A DNA stretch of 64,000 bases from JAEUJM01 sp041908445 (GCA_041908445.1 JAYRFK010000043.1:62001-126000); one strand, 5' to 3'. Positions 42,786 through 51,578 are shown, counted from the stretch's first letter. Notes: generated by a model from the letters alone, not told the origin. Made by a program: numbers and translations.

Positions 42786-43316
42786 ATGACCGAGACCGCT
42801 GCCGACGCCACCACGGAGCCCGCGGACCCCGCGCACCCCGACCGCTTCGCCGAGTGGGAGGCGCTCCGGGCCGAGCACCTGCGGGCCCGGGAGGAGCGCC
42901 CGCCGTCGACCGCCCGCGGCGTCCACCACGTGGCGCTGCTGTGCGCCGACGTGGAGCGCACGATCGACTTCTACCAGGGCCTGCTCGAGTTCCCGCTGAC
43001 CGACCTGTTCCAGAACCGGGACTACAAGGGCAGCACCCACTTCTTCTTCGACATCGGGAACGGCAACACCGTGGCGTTCTTCGACTTCCCCGGCCTCGAC
43101 CTCGGGCCCTACGCCGAGGTGCTGGGCGGTCTGCACCACCTGGCCATCTCGGTCGAGCCCGAGAACTGGGCCCGCCTGAAGGCCAAGCTCGACGACGCCG
43201 GCATCCCGTACGACCACATCAGCGGCACGAGCATCTACTTCAACGACCCCGACGGCACCCGCCTCGAGCTCATCTCCGATCCCCTCGGCCACATGTACGG
43301 CGCTGACGTGCTCTGA
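42786..43316 (+). CDS. VOC-superfamily protein (glyoxalase/dioxygenase fold)
   Basis: 176 residues. After a 40-residue N-terminal tail comes one complete VOC unit: GVHHVALLCADVERTIDFYQGLLEFPL, DIGNGNTVAFFDFPG, GLHHLAISVEPENW, YFNDPDGTRLELISDP. The metal ligands expected for the fold (two His and Glu of RLELI) are present. Activity could be glyoxalase-like, dioxygenase-like or a binding protein. The ATG is 18 bases from the divergent DksA-like gene. Confidence 0.88.
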   Translation: MTETAADATTEPADPAHPDRFAEWEALRAEHLRAREERPPSTARGVHHVALLCADVERTIDFYQGLLEFPLTDLFQNRDYKGSTHFFFDIGNGNTVAFFDFPGLDLGPYAEVLGGLHHLAISVEPENWARLKAKLDDAGIPYDHISGTSIYFNDPDGTRLELISDPLGHMYGADVL

Positions 43317-43352
43317 CCGTCGGGCAGGCGGCGCAGGGCCGAGGACCTCGGA

Positions 43353-43399
43353 ATTTCTTGGCGAGAAACCCCGGTATCGGGGGTTTCTCACCAAGAAAT
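43353..43399. terminator. Long hairpin (family A) between co-directional genes
   Basis: Arms ATTTCTTGG-GAGAAA-CCCCG and CGGGG-TTTCTC-CCAAGAAAT, loop GTAT, with one mismatch and one bulge. It lies 36 bases after the VOC stop and before the ADH start. The arms match those of the hairpin at 53736-53782. Confidence 0.7.
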
Positions 43400-43431
43400 C
43401 CTGGGTTCGTGGGGTGTGGTTGGATGGCGGG

Positions 43432-44526
43432 ATGCGTGCCGCCGTGCTGGAGAGCCCCAACGAACCGCTGACCGTGGGGGAGGTGGACGTCGAGGAGCCC
43501 CGCGCCGGCGAGGTGGCGGTGCGGGTGCACGCCTGCGGCGTGTGCCACTCGGACCTCAGCGCGGTGAACGGCACCTTCCCGATGCCGCTGCCCGTCGTCC
43601 TGGGCCACGAGGCCGCCGGTGTGGTCGAGGCGGTCGGCGCCGGGGTCACCCGGCTCGCGGTCGGCGACCGCGTGGTCCTCACGCCGTCGCCGTCGTGCGG
43701 CCACTGCTACTGGTGCGTGCGCGGCGAGCACGCCATCTGCGCCGACCTCATCGGCCTGTTCACCGCTACCTTCCCGGACGGCTCCACCCGGCTGTCCCGC
43801 GGCGACCAGACCGTCTACCGGGGGCTCAACGTGGGGGCGTTCGCCGAGATCGTGATCACCCAGGAGGCGGGGGCCATCAAGATCGACGAGGACGTCCCCC
43901 TCGAGGTCGCCTGCGTGGTCGGGTGCGCGGTCCAGACCGGCGTCGGCGCGGTCCTCAACACCGCCAAGGTGCCCGAGGGCGCCACGGTGCTGGTGATGGG
44001 CCTCGGCGGCGTCGGCCTCTCCGTCGTGCAGGGCGCCCGCCTCGCCGCCGCGGCCCGGGTGATCGCCGTCGACCCCCTGGCCGAGCGGCGGGAGACCGCC
44101 CTGCGCCTCGGCGCCACCGACGTGCTCGACCCGACCGACGCGGACGTGGTGGCCGCCTCCCTGGACCTCACCGGCGTCGGTGTGGACTACGCCTTCGAGG
44201 CCGCCGGCAAGGGCGCGCTCGCCACCGCCTGCGTGAACGCCACCCGCCCCGGGGGCACGACGGTCCTGGTCGGCGCGCCCGGCCTCGACGAGAACCTCGA
44301 GCTCGGCCCCGCCGTCATCTTCGGGTCGTCGGAGAAGAAGCTGCTCGGCTGCATCCTCGGGAGCTCGCACGCTCCCCGGGACCTGCCCCGCTACCTCGAC
44401 CTCTGGCGGGCCGGTCGCCTCGACCTCGAGGCGCTGATCACCGGGACCCGCCCCCTCGACGAGATCAACGAGGCCTTCGCCGACCTCACCGCCGGCGCCG
44501 GCGTCCGCACCGTCCTCACCCTGTAG
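43432..44526 (+). CDS. Zinc-dependent alcohol dehydrogenase (class III/NDMA-like group)
   Basis: 364 residues. Catalytic zinc ligands C38 (GVCHSD) and H59 (GHE); the structural zinc loop has C89, C92, C95, C103 (spacing 2, 2, 7). NAD site VMGLGGVGLSVVQGARLA. Sequence features (SRGDQTVYRGLNVGAFAEIVI) are those of class III-like enzymes that can use bound cofactor or oxidise S-hydroxymethyl thiols; in a mycothiol producer such genes can also be general alcohol dehydrogenases. The stop overlaps the end of the convergent HAD gene by 11 bases. Confidence 0.9.
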   Translation: MRAAVLESPNEPLTVGEVDVEEPRAGEVAVRVHACGVCHSDLSAVNGTFPMPLPVVLGHEAAGVVEAVGAGVTRLAVGDRVVLTPSPSCGHCYWCVRGEHAICADLIGLFTATFPDGSTRLSRGDQTVYRGLNVGAFAEIVITQEAGAIKIDEDVPLEVACVVGCAVQTGVGAVLNTAKVPEGATVLVMGLGGVGLSVVQGARLAAAARVIAVDPLAERRETALRLGATDVLDPTDADVVAASLDLTGVGVDYAFEAAGKGALATACVNATRPGGTTVLVGAPGLDENLELGPAVIFGSSEKKLLGCILGSSHAPRDLPRYLDLWRAGRLDLEALITGTRPLDEINEAFADLTAGAGVRTVLTL

Positions 44527-45181
44527 CGGGGTCGGCAAGGCCGAGCAGGCCCGGCAGGGTCGCCATGTCGTCGAACACGACCGTGCCCGGGCCCTCCAAC
44601 CACGCCGCCGGGGTGAGCCCGCCCGCGTAGCCGAACGCCGCCATGCCCGCGGCCCGCGCCGCCGCGACCCCGTAGCGGCTGTCCTCCACGACGGCGCAGC
44701 GGCCCGGGTCGACGCCGAGCGCCGCCGCCGCGTGCAGGAAGAGGTCGGGGGCGGGCTTGGCGTTGGCCACCTCGGTGGCGCTGTAGATGCGACCGGCGAA
44801 GCGGTCGTGCAGGCCGGTGAGGCCGAGGGTGACCGCCATCTTGTCGTGGGTGCCGCTCGAGGCCACGCAGGTGGCGGTGCCCGACCGGTCGAGCTCGTCG
44901 AGCGCCCCGAGGACGCCGTCGACCGCCACCAACTCAGCGTGGAAGGCCTCGTGCAGCGCCGTGCGGTAGGCCTCGTCCCACTCGGGCACGGCCCGACCGA
45001 GGGCGGCCTCGATCTCGGCCTTCATGTGGGCGTCGGAGCGGCCCACGAAGCGCTCGAGCACGTCCTGCTCGGTCAGGGGCCAGCCCAGCTCGGTGAGCAG
45101 GCGGGACTCGACCCGCACGGAGAGGCGCTCGCTGTCGACGAGCACGCCGTCGCAGTCGAAGATCACGAGCTCGACCGGCAC
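44516..45181 (-). CDS. HAD-superfamily phosphatase (beta-phosphoglucomutase-like)
   Basis: 221 residues. Motif I FDCDGVLVDSE holds the nucleophile D9 and the acid D11; motif II is TCVASSGTHDK; motif III/IV is NAKPAPDLFLHAAAALGVDPGRCAVVEDSRYGVAAARAAGM. The helical cap is inserted after motif I, as in subfamily IA. Likely a sugar-phosphate or nucleotide phosphatase. GTG 45181 fits a TAGCGT box 7 nt upstream. Its 3' end overlaps the ADH gene by 11 bases tail to tail. Confidence 0.92.
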   Translation of the reverse strand: MPVELVIFDCDGVLVDSERLSVRVESRLLTELGWPLTEQDVLERFVGRSDAHMKAEIEAALGRAVPEWDEAYRTALHEAFHAELVAVDGVLGALDELDRSGTATCVASSGTHDKMAVTLGLTGLHDRFAGRIYSATEVANAKPAPDLFLHAAAALGVDPGRCAVVEDSRYGVAAARAAGMAAFGYAGGLTPAAWLEGPGTVVFDDMATLPGLLGLADPATG

Positions 45182-45194
45182 CCGGGGCACGCTA
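45182..45194 (-). promoter_or_regulatory. -10 box for leaderless HAD gene
   Basis: On the minus strand, TAGCGT (45194-45189), 7 nt, then GTG at 45181. It settles the start between two close GTG codons. Confidence 0.5.
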
Positions 45195-45259
45195 CCGAGC
45201 GCCCGTGCGGGCGGCCCGCGCGACACCAGTGTCGCTTCCCGGGCCGGGAGCCGGAGGGT

Positions 45260-45271
45260 TACGGTTCGCCC
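45260..45271 (+). promoter_or_regulatory. -10 box for leaderless lipoprotein gene
   Basis: TACGGT (45260-45265), 6 nt, then ATG at 45272. Confidence 0.45.
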
Positions 45272-45850
45272 ATGGCGCGACCCCGTCCCCTGCCCGTGCT
45301 GGCCCTGCTGCTCGCCGGTGCCCTCCTCCTCGGGGCCTGCGGGAGCGACGACGACGGCGGGGACGGCACCACCACGACCACGGCCGCCGGCGCCGACGCC
45401 ACCACGACGACGACGGGCGACGGGTCCACCACGACCACGGTGGCGGGCAGCACCGACACGACCGTGGCGGGCACCGCCGCCGGCGGCGGCCCGGGTGCGG
45501 CGGCCCTCGACGACCTGGCCGCCACCCTCAACGACGACGACCTCGGCTGCGACGCGGTCGAGGGCCAGCGCGACGCCGACGGGGCCCAGGGCGCCGCCCA
45601 GTGCGACCTCAGCACCGACCGCCCGGCCTACCTCTACACGTTCGACGACAACGACCAGCGCGACGCCTTCATCGACAACGGCGGCGTCATCGACTGCACC
45701 TTCATCTTCGGCAGCGGCGTGACGTTCGACTACGTGGTCGCCGACCAGGTGATCATCCGGCCCGAGGACAACGAGGACGCCCAGGCCCTCGCCGACGCGG
45801 TGGACGGTGAGGTCCGCACCCTCGGCTGCGAGGTCCCCGACCAGGGCTGA
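45272..45850 (+). CDS. Putative lipoprotein with Thr-rich linker
   Basis: 192 residues. Signal peptide VLALLLAGALLLGAC with lipobox LLGAC (Cys at about residue 23) predicts diacylglyceryl anchoring. A linker of about 55 residues, nearly all Thr, Gly, Ala, Asp and Ser, leads to a globular acidic domain of about 115 residues with four Cys (LGCD, QCD, DCTF, LGCE), which could form two disulfides. Family not recognised. It probably binds something at the cell surface. Confidence 0.75.
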   Translation: MARPRPLPVLALLLAGALLLGACGSDDDGGDGTTTTTAAGADATTTTTGDGSTTTTVAGSTDTTVAGTAAGGGPGAAALDDLAATLNDDDLGCDAVEGQRDADGAQGAAQCDLSTDRPAYLYTFDDNDQRDAFIDNGGVIDCTFIFGSGVTFDYVVADQVIIRPEDNEDAQALADAVDGEVRTLGCEVPDQG

Positions 45851-45911
45851 CGCCCGCACGGCCCGCAGCCGCCCGCCGGCGGTCGCTGCGCCGTTCGCGC
45901 TCACGCGCCGG

Positions 45912-48014
45912 TCAGGGGACCGTGACGGGCAGGCACGCGCCGAGGGGCACGTCGGCGCCCTCGCCCACGTTCACCGCCACCGCGCACGCCGAGTAGCTGC
46001 CGGCGCCGACCTGCACCTGGGCCACGAAGCCGTGGCCCGGCCCACCGGCGAAGCCGAGCGCGGGCTCGACGTCGGGGCGGGGCTGGTCGGCGGTGACGGT
46101 CTGGGTGACGGGGCCCACGGTGACCGTCACCTCGATGGGCCCGGTGCCGGCCGACGGGTCGGCCGCCCAGCCCCGCACCTCGACGGTCCCCGGGCCGGTG
46201 GCCGTGGCGCTCTCCAGGGCCCCGACGGGGAAGCCGCCGGGCTGGACCTCCACGTCGGCGCAGCCGAGGGAGACCTCGCCCTCCACGGTCCGCGCGCACA
46301 CGGTGTGGGTGCCGCCGGGGACCTCGACGGTCTGCTCGAAGGCGTGGTCGCCCTCGGCACGGCCGATGGCACCGGCGATGTCGAGGCGCTCGGCGTCGGC
46401 CTCGCGGCGCGCCACCTCCTCACCGTCGACGGTGAAGGCGACCTCGACCGGCCCGCCCCCCTCCGGCCCGGCATCGGCCCAGCCGTAGAGCGTGGCCTGG
46501 CCCGGCCCGGGCACGGTGACCGCGGCGACGAAGCCGATGCCGTCGTCGCCGAGCGGGGCGTAGTTGTCGATCCACGTCCACTCGAGCAGGCGCTCGCCCG
46601 GCAGCAGTGGGACGAAGTCGCGCTCGTCGTCCACGAGGCGCAGGCGCCCGGCGCCCTCGCCGAAGCGCAGCAGGTAGCTGGCGTTGCCGCTGCCGGAGCC
46701 CTCACTGATGCCGATGACCCCGTTGTGCTCACGGGGGTCCTTGCCCACCGTGACGTCCAGTGGCTCGTCGGCGCTGGGGTCGGCGATGGCGGCCACGAAG
46801 CGGTGGACGGCGATCGCGTCCTCGCCTGCGGTGGCCCACGACCGCAGGGACACGAACTGCCCGGCGGCGAGGACGACCACGAGCACGACGGTGGCGACGA
46901 GCCCTGCGACCCGCAGGTGCCGCAGCACGAGCTGGAGCACGCCGACCAGCACCATCGCGGCGCCGATCGACGAGACCGCCCACAGCCGGTCCTGCATGCC
47001 GATGCCCTCCTGGCCGAGGCCGAGGTTGAGCACGGCGAGCGAGCCCAGGGCGATCACGATCACCCCCCAGAGCGCCAGCGCCGGCCCGTCCTCCCGGTCG
47101 CGCTGGCCGGCCAGCCAGGCGATGGCGCCGGCGACGACGCCGACGAGGACGAGGTCGCCGAGGTAGTGGACCAGACGGCGGGGGCCACCGGCGGTGCCGA
47201 GCAGCCCGTCGCTGAACAGCGACCGCCAGGCGAGGGCGATGCCCGGGGGCTCCCACCGGGGGTCGTTGAGCGGGTCGTGGGCGACCCAGCCCGCGGCGGC
47301 CACGACCAGCACGGCCATGACGAGGCGGCGGCTCCAGTCGACCGGCCGGGCGCTCGGCACGACCAGCACCGCGGCGAGGGCCGCCACCGCGGTCAGCTCG
47401 TACGAGAGCACCGAGAGGGCGAGGCCGATCCCGGCGAGGAGCCAGCGGCCGTCGGTGAGGGCGAGCACGCCGACCAGCAGCAGGATCACGGCCACGACGG
47501 TCGGGGCGGTGGCGGACCAGACCGTGAGGGTGTTGTGGTTGGCGGCCAGCACCCAGACCGCGGCGACGGCCAGCGCGGTCCCGCTGCGGACGAACCGGCC
47601 GAGCACCGCGTAGAGCAGCACCGCCGCCACCAGGTTGAGCGCGGTGATCACGAGGAACAGCACGAGCGGGTGGGGCCCGACGGCGCCGTAGAGCACGGTG
47701 TCGACCAGCCACGCCACCGGCCGCCCCCACTGCAGCGTCGGCGCCCCCTCGGCCACCCCGTTCAGGCGGATGGCGGCGAGGATGCTCCAGTCGTCGAGGA
47801 TCAGTTGGGGCCCGAGGGCGAGGTAGACGAGCGCCCGGAGGCCGACGAGCGCGGCGAGCAGGCCGACCGCACCGCCGGTGAGGTCCCGCCGGGAGAACGG
47901 CGCCACGGGACGGCGGAACACGGCGTCGGCCGGCCACCAGGCGCCACGCCCGGGCGCCTCGTCACCGTCCTGGGTCGCCCCGGTCACCGTGGTGGTCCCC
48001 GCCTGGTCCGGCAC
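45912..48014 (-). CDS. Polytopic membrane protein, GT-C glycosyltransferase-like, with outside C-terminal domain
   Basis: 700 residues. About ten or eleven membrane helices occupy residues 45-400. The first outside loop reads YLALGPQLILDDWSILAAIRLNGVA; the acidic pair DD in this loop is the hallmark position of GT-C enzymes, which use polyprenyl-phosphate sugars. The last 290 residues are soluble, beta-rich, and contain Cys-Ala-x-x-V segments such as THTVCARTVEGEVSLGCADV and YSACAVAVNVGE, suggesting repeated Ig-like units with disulfides. Function is inferred only. GTG with a TAGCGT box 8 nt upstream. Confidence 0.7.
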   Translation of the reverse strand: MPDQAGTTTVTGATQDGDEAPGRGAWWPADAVFRRPVAPFSRRDLTGGAVGLLAALVGLRALVYLALGPQLILDDWSILAAIRLNGVAEGAPTLQWGRPVAWLVDTVLYGAVGPHPLVLFLVITALNLVAAVLLYAVLGRFVRSGTALAVAAVWVLAANHNTLTVWSATAPTVVAVILLLVGVLALTDGRWLLAGIGLALSVLSYELTAVAALAAVLVVPSARPVDWSRRLVMAVLVVAAAGWVAHDPLNDPRWEPPGIALAWRSLFSDGLLGTAGGPRRLVHYLGDLVLVGVVAGAIAWLAGQRDREDGPALALWGVIVIALGSLAVLNLGLGQEGIGMQDRLWAVSSIGAAMVLVGVLQLVLRHLRVAGLVATVVLVVVLAAGQFVSLRSWATAGEDAIAVHRFVAAIADPSADEPLDVTVGKDPREHNGVIGISEGSGSGNASYLLRFGEGAGRLRLVDDERDFVPLLPGERLLEWTWIDNYAPLGDDGIGFVAAVTVPGPGQATLYGWADAGPEGGGPVEVAFTVDGEEVARREADAERLDIAGAIGRAEGDHAFEQTVEVPGGTHTVCARTVEGEVSLGCADVEVQPGGFPVGALESATATGPGTVEVRGWAADPSAGTGPIEVTVTVGPVTQTVTADQPRPDVEPALGFAGGPGHGFVAQVQVGAGSYSACAVAVNVGEGADVPLGACLPVTVP

Positions 48015-48028
48015 GAGCGCCGACGCTA
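48015..48028 (-). promoter_or_regulatory. -10 box for leaderless membrane-protein gene
   Basis: On the minus strand, TAGCGT (48028-48023), 8 nt, then GTG at 48014. Confidence 0.45.
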
Positions 48029-48047
48029 CCCGGCACCCTCGCCGCCG

Positions 48048-48120
48048 TGCCCCCGGTGGGGTTCGAACCCACGATCTTCGGATTAAAAGTCCGCTGCCTT
48101 GCCAGCTTGGCTACAGGGGC
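48048..48120 (-). tRNA. tRNA-Lys (anticodon UUU)
   Basis: 73 nt on the minus strand. Acceptor GCCCCTG pairs with CGGGGGC. The anticodon arm GCGGA-CTTTTAA-TCCGA gives loop bases C-U-UUU-A-A and reads AAA/AAG. The T arm GTGGG-TTCGAAC-CCCAC is perfect. D-stem GCC/GGC. The CCA end is not encoded. Confidence 0.96.
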
Positions 48121-48165
48121 GCCGACCCGAGCGTAGGCGTCGCCCGCCGCTGCGACGACGGCGGG

Positions 48166-49107
48166 TCAGGTGCCGGTGAGGGCGGCGACGAGGGGGGCGA
48201 AGGCGCGGGCCTCGTCGCCGGGGACGACGATGTACGAGTAGCCCCAGCGATCGCGGCGGCGGTTGAGCTCCTCGGTGAGCGAGTCGACGTTGCCGATGAG
48301 GGTCATCGGCGACGACAGCAGCGACGGCCCGTCGGGGGCGCCGAAGAGCGGCGCGAGCTGGTCGGCGAAGCCGGGCGGGTCGTCGGTGTAGTTCGCCGCC
48401 GCCACCCAGGCGTTCAGCTCGAGGTCGTCGAAGCGGTCGCCGGCGCCCTCGCGGACCCACTCGACCTTCTGGTCGATCCGGTCGGCCTGGGCGTCGCGGG
48501 CGGCGTCGGCGTCGATCTCGCCCGAGTGGATCGACGGGTTCACGCCCACGATGTCGGCGAACCGGCCGGCGAAGTGCAGCACCCGGCGGGCGCCGCCCCC
48601 GATGATGAACGGCGGCCCGCCCGGCGTGTGGGGTGCCGGGCTGCCGACGAGGCCGGTGATGTCGTAGTGCTCACCGGTGAAGTCCACGGGCTCGCCGGCG
48701 AACAGCGCCTTCATGACGTGGGCGTGCTCGATCATGCGGTCCACCCGCACGCCGGGCCGGTCCATGGGGATGCCGGTCTGGGTGTAGTCGACCGCCTTCC
48801 AGCCGGCGCCGAGACCGACCTCGATGCGGCCCTCGGAGAGCAGGTCGATGGTGGCCAGCTCGCGGGCGACGATGGCGGGGTGGCGGAAGTCGCAGTCGAG
48901 CACCAGGGGCGCCACCTTCAGCGTCGTGGTGGCGGTGACCGCGGCCGCCATCGCCGTGAGCGGCCCCATCCCGGAGTCGACGTGGTCGGGCACGAACAAC
49001 GTCGAGTACCCGAGGGTCTCGAGCTCGCGGACGCTCTCGGTCCACGTGCAGCCCTCGAAGGCCTGGTTGAGCTGGACGCCGAATCGGAACCGCCGGGGGT
49101 GTGCCAT
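48166..49107 (-). CDS. LLM-class F420-dependent oxidoreductase
   Basis: 313 residues, bacterial luciferase-like TIM barrel. Seen: FRFGVQLNQAFEGCTW, LGYSTLFVPDHVDSGMGPLTAMAAAVTATTTLKVAPLVLDCDFRHPAIVARELATIDLLSEGRIEVGLGAGW, and PPFIIGGGARRVLHFAGRFADIVGVNP. These are the features of actinobacterial TIGR03621-like F420 enzymes. The substrate is unknown. The C-terminal region has the usual insertion before the last barrel strands. ATG 49107 is chosen; the longer open frame is the antisense of the neighbouring gene. Confidence 0.9.
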   Translation of the reverse strand: MAHPRRFRFGVQLNQAFEGCTWTESVRELETLGYSTLFVPDHVDSGMGPLTAMAAAVTATTTLKVAPLVLDCDFRHPAIVARELATIDLLSEGRIEVGLGAGWKAVDYTQTGIPMDRPGVRVDRMIEHAHVMKALFAGEPVDFTGEHYDITGLVGSPAPHTPGGPPFIIGGGARRVLHFAGRFADIVGVNPSIHSGEIDADAARDAQADRIDQKVEWVREGAGDRFDDLELNAWVAAANYTDDPPGFADQLAPLFGAPDGPSLLSSPMTLIGNVDSLTEELNRRRDRWGYSYIVVPGDEARAFAPLVAALTGT

Positions 49108-49133
49108 CGGGGCAGTCTGCCCCAGCCCCGTGA

Positions 49134-49412
49134 TCAGGTGCCGCGCCGCGCCTTGGCCACGTCGAACAGCGCGGTGACCTCGGCCACCCGGTCGGCGGGC
49201 ACGGCGACCCGCGACCCGTTCAGGACGACCCCGCCCACGTCGACGCCGATGACGAGCTTCAGCCCCCCGTCCCTGGCCGGCTTGGCCTCGACGGCCACGT
49301 GGGTGACGTGGAAGCGCTGCGACAGCCCGGTCTGGTGGAGCACCTCCACCACCGTCCCGTCGAGCCGGAGGACGAACTCGCCCAGCACCACTTCGATCAC
49401 GTCCGCGGCCAT
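49134..49412 (-). CDS. Hypothetical 92-residue beta-rich protein
   Basis: Family not recognised. Short alternating strands: VIEVVLGEFVLRLDGTVVEVLHQ, FHVTHVAVEAKP, GGLKLVIGVDVGGVVLNGSRVAVPADRVAEVTALFDVAKA, then a helix. This strand pattern is like a small PH-type or barrel fold ending in a helix, with no Cys and no signal peptide. ATG with a TAGCGT box 6 nt upstream that overlaps the stop codon of the neighbouring gene. Confidence 0.65.
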   Translation of the reverse strand: MAADVIEVVLGEFVLRLDGTVVEVLHQTGLSQRFHVTHVAVEAKPARDGGLKLVIGVDVGGVVLNGSRVAVPADRVAEVTALFDVAKARRGT

Positions 49413-49424
49413 CCGACCACGCTA
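49413..49424 (-). promoter_or_regulatory. -10 box overlapping the stop of the PEP-utilising gene
   Basis: On the minus strand, TAGCGT (49424-49419) begins with the TAG stop of the upstream gene; 6 nt later is ATG 49412. Confidence 0.45.
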
Positions 49425-50920
49425 GGTCAGCACCCGGATCGTGCCGGCGACGGGGTCGAGCTCGACGGTGGCACCGTCGGGGACGAGGGCGAGGGCCTCG
49501 GCGGCGCCGACCACCGCCGGCAGGCCCAGCTCCCGGGCGATCACCGCGGCGTGCGAGAGTGGCCCGCCCTCCTCGGTCACCACCCCGCCGGCGAGGGCGA
49601 GCACCGTGTTCCAGGCGGGCGCGGTGCCCCCGGTGACGACGATGTCGCCGGGCTCGAAGCGGGTCAGGGCCTCGGCGGGGTCCACCGCCACGCACGCCCG
49701 CCCCGTGACCGGGTGATCCCCGATCCCGTCGCCTTGGAGCGGCGGCCGGTCACCGGGCGGCGTGACGCCCAGGTCGCGGAGCGTCAGGAGGCCCCGGGCG
49801 ACCTCCCGCATCGGGCCCGACAGCACGCCGGTGGGCAGGGGGACCTCGGGGCCCAACACCGCCGGCGCGGGCTCCGCCGACAGGCGGCGGCGGGTCGCCT
49901 GACGGTCGGCGGCGGCGTCCGCGCCGGGACCGGCGGCGTCGAGTACCAGCGCCACGAGCTCGTCGAGCGTCAGCTCGACCGCATGCTCCCGGTGGTGCAG
50001 GGCCCCACGCGCCACCAGCCGGTCGCCGGCCGCCAGGTACGCCCGGCGGAGCAGGCCGACCGGCCAGGCCGCGGTCAGCACGCCGTTGTCGTCCCGGACC
50101 CCGCCGTGGCGCGGGCGTCGGCGAGGTGCTGGTCCCACTCGGCGAGGTGATGGAGCGGCACCTGCGCCCGGACCAGCGGTTCGAGCGCGACCACGACCTC
50201 GGCACCGCTGCGGTGCGCCGTGGGGCGGGGCCGGGGCGGGAGCTCGCACGACGCCCGCTCGTCGAGGTCGTAGCCGGTGACCAGCGCCCAGTCGGGCAGA
50301 CCCGCGGCACCGGTCGAGGCCGGTGACGAGCCCGCCAGGAGTCGGGCCGCGGCGCCGGCGTCGATGCCGCAGTCGGCCGACAGCGTGAGGAACATCGCCG
50401 TGGGCATGAGGTCGGTGCCGTGCAGCCGGAAGTGGTCGCGGTAGCCCGCGCCGGCGTTGGCCCGCGCCGATCGCAGGTGCGCCACGAGGTCGTCGTCGGG
50501 AAGCGAGCCCGGGTCGACCTCGGCGAGCACCGCGTTGCGGGCCTCCCACTCGGGCCGCTCCCGGCCGTACCAGCGGTCGGCCTCCGCCAACCAGATGCGA
50601 TCGCGCTGCGCGCGCCGAGCGGCCCGGTTGCGCCGGCGGAACGCCGGCACGAGGCGGGCCGCCACCCAGAGCAGGGGTGCCGGGGGCAGCCGGTCCGTGA
50701 AGGGGCCGACCAGTGGCTCGGCGGCGATGAACACCCGGCCGTGCACGAACCGCGGCTGCATCGTGCGTGCCGGCAGCCCGTAGCGGGCGAAGTGGTCGGC
50801 CTCCCCGGCGACCATGCCCTCGGCCAGCAGGGTCTGGAACTCGGGGGTGAGCGCGCGGGGGAAGTGGTCGTGCAGGCCCCGCCACTCGCCCTTGTCCGGC
50901 GCGGCCCAGGTGAGGGTCAT
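49422..50920 (-). pseudogene. PEP-utilising-enzyme family gene split by a frameshift
   Basis: One reading frame (50920 down to 50075, 281 residues) begins MTLTWAAPDKGEWRGLHDHFPRALTP and ends abruptly in GSGTTTAC. A second frame continues with RDDNGVLTAAWPVGLLRRAYLAAGDRL and ends with the swivelling phosphohistidine domain, TEEGGPLSHAAVIARELGLPAVVG. In rifampin phosphotransferase and PEP synthase relatives these parts belong to one protein. The shift (one base lost or two gained) lies near 50095-50120. Either a real mutation or an assembly error. Intact length would be about 500 residues, without the ATP-grasp domain. The start overlaps the TetR stop (ATGA). Confidence 0.75.
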
Positions 50921-51486
50921 GACCCGTCACCTTCGATGGTCGCCCGATGCAGCACCCCGACCGCCCACCCGCACCAGTCGGCGGCGTCCGCCACCGCCAC
51001 ACCGGCCTTGTCGTGGAGCTCGAGGAGTGCGGTCGACGAGGTGAGCACGTCGACGAGCCCGAGGAGCCGTCGGACCTCGGCGGCGTCGGGGTCGAGGCCC
51101 TCCCCGAGCGCGGCCTCGGCCAGGGCCCCGGCCTTCACCTCCCACCGGCGGCGCCGCAGTTCGCGACCGAGCGGGGAGGCGAGTTGGTTGCGAACGAGGG
51201 GAAGCTGCGCTCCCAGCTCCGTCCAGGCGGCCCGCAGGCTGGCGGTCACCTCGGCCAGCGAACGGGGCAGGCCGCCGGCACCTGCCGACACCGCCCCGTA
51301 GGCCGCCGCGTCGAGCAGGGCCTCCTTCGTGGGGAAGTAGCGGTACACGGTGGCCACGCCGACCCCGGCCCGCTCGGCGACCGCGGGCACGGAGATCGCC
51401 GCCGGGTGCTGCTCGGCGACGAGCGCGGTGACGGCGCCCACGATCCGCCCCCGGGTGGCCGCCTTCTGCGCCTCGCGCTCTGTCAT
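50917..51486 (-). CDS. TetR-family regulator
   Basis: About 189 residues from ATG 51486. The HTH reads IVGAVTALVAEQHPAAISVPAVAERAGVGVATVYRYFPTKEALLDAAA, standard for TetR. The helical ligand domain follows. A 23-bp palindrome covers the start codon; in-frame ATG codons at 51486 and 51498 both lie inside it. The regulator lies divergent from an MBL hydrolase and sulfotransferase, and upstream of the PEP-utilising gene, which it overlaps by 4 bases. Confidence 0.9.
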   Translation of the reverse strand: MTEREAQKAATRGRIVGAVTALVAEQHPAAISVPAVAERAGVGVATVYRYFPTKEALLDAAAYGAVSAGAGGLPRSLAEVTASLRAAWTELGAQLPLVRNQLASPLGRELRRRRWEVKAGALAEAALGEGLDPDAAEVRRLLGLVDVLTSSTALLELHDKAGVAVADAADWCGWAVGVLHRATIEGDGS

Positions 51487-51505
51487 GAGATGGATCATCT
51501 CATGA
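51483..51505. promoter_or_regulatory. 23-bp palindrome overlapping the TetR start, likely its operator
   Basis: TCATGAGATG, 3-nt spacer GAT, CATCTCATGA: perfect 10-base arms. The site lies over the TetR start codon and about 75 bases before the divergent MBL gene. Confidence 0.75.
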
Positions 51506-51578
51506 TTGTCGAGCGCGATGCCGGGAAGAATCTGACACATCGGATGACAGAAGATGCCGGAGGTGCGAGACTGCCCGG

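Noticed and set aside
46760..47029. Short Arg-rich plus-strand frame inside the membrane protein gene
   Set aside because: Composition is that of a shadow frame and there is no start context.
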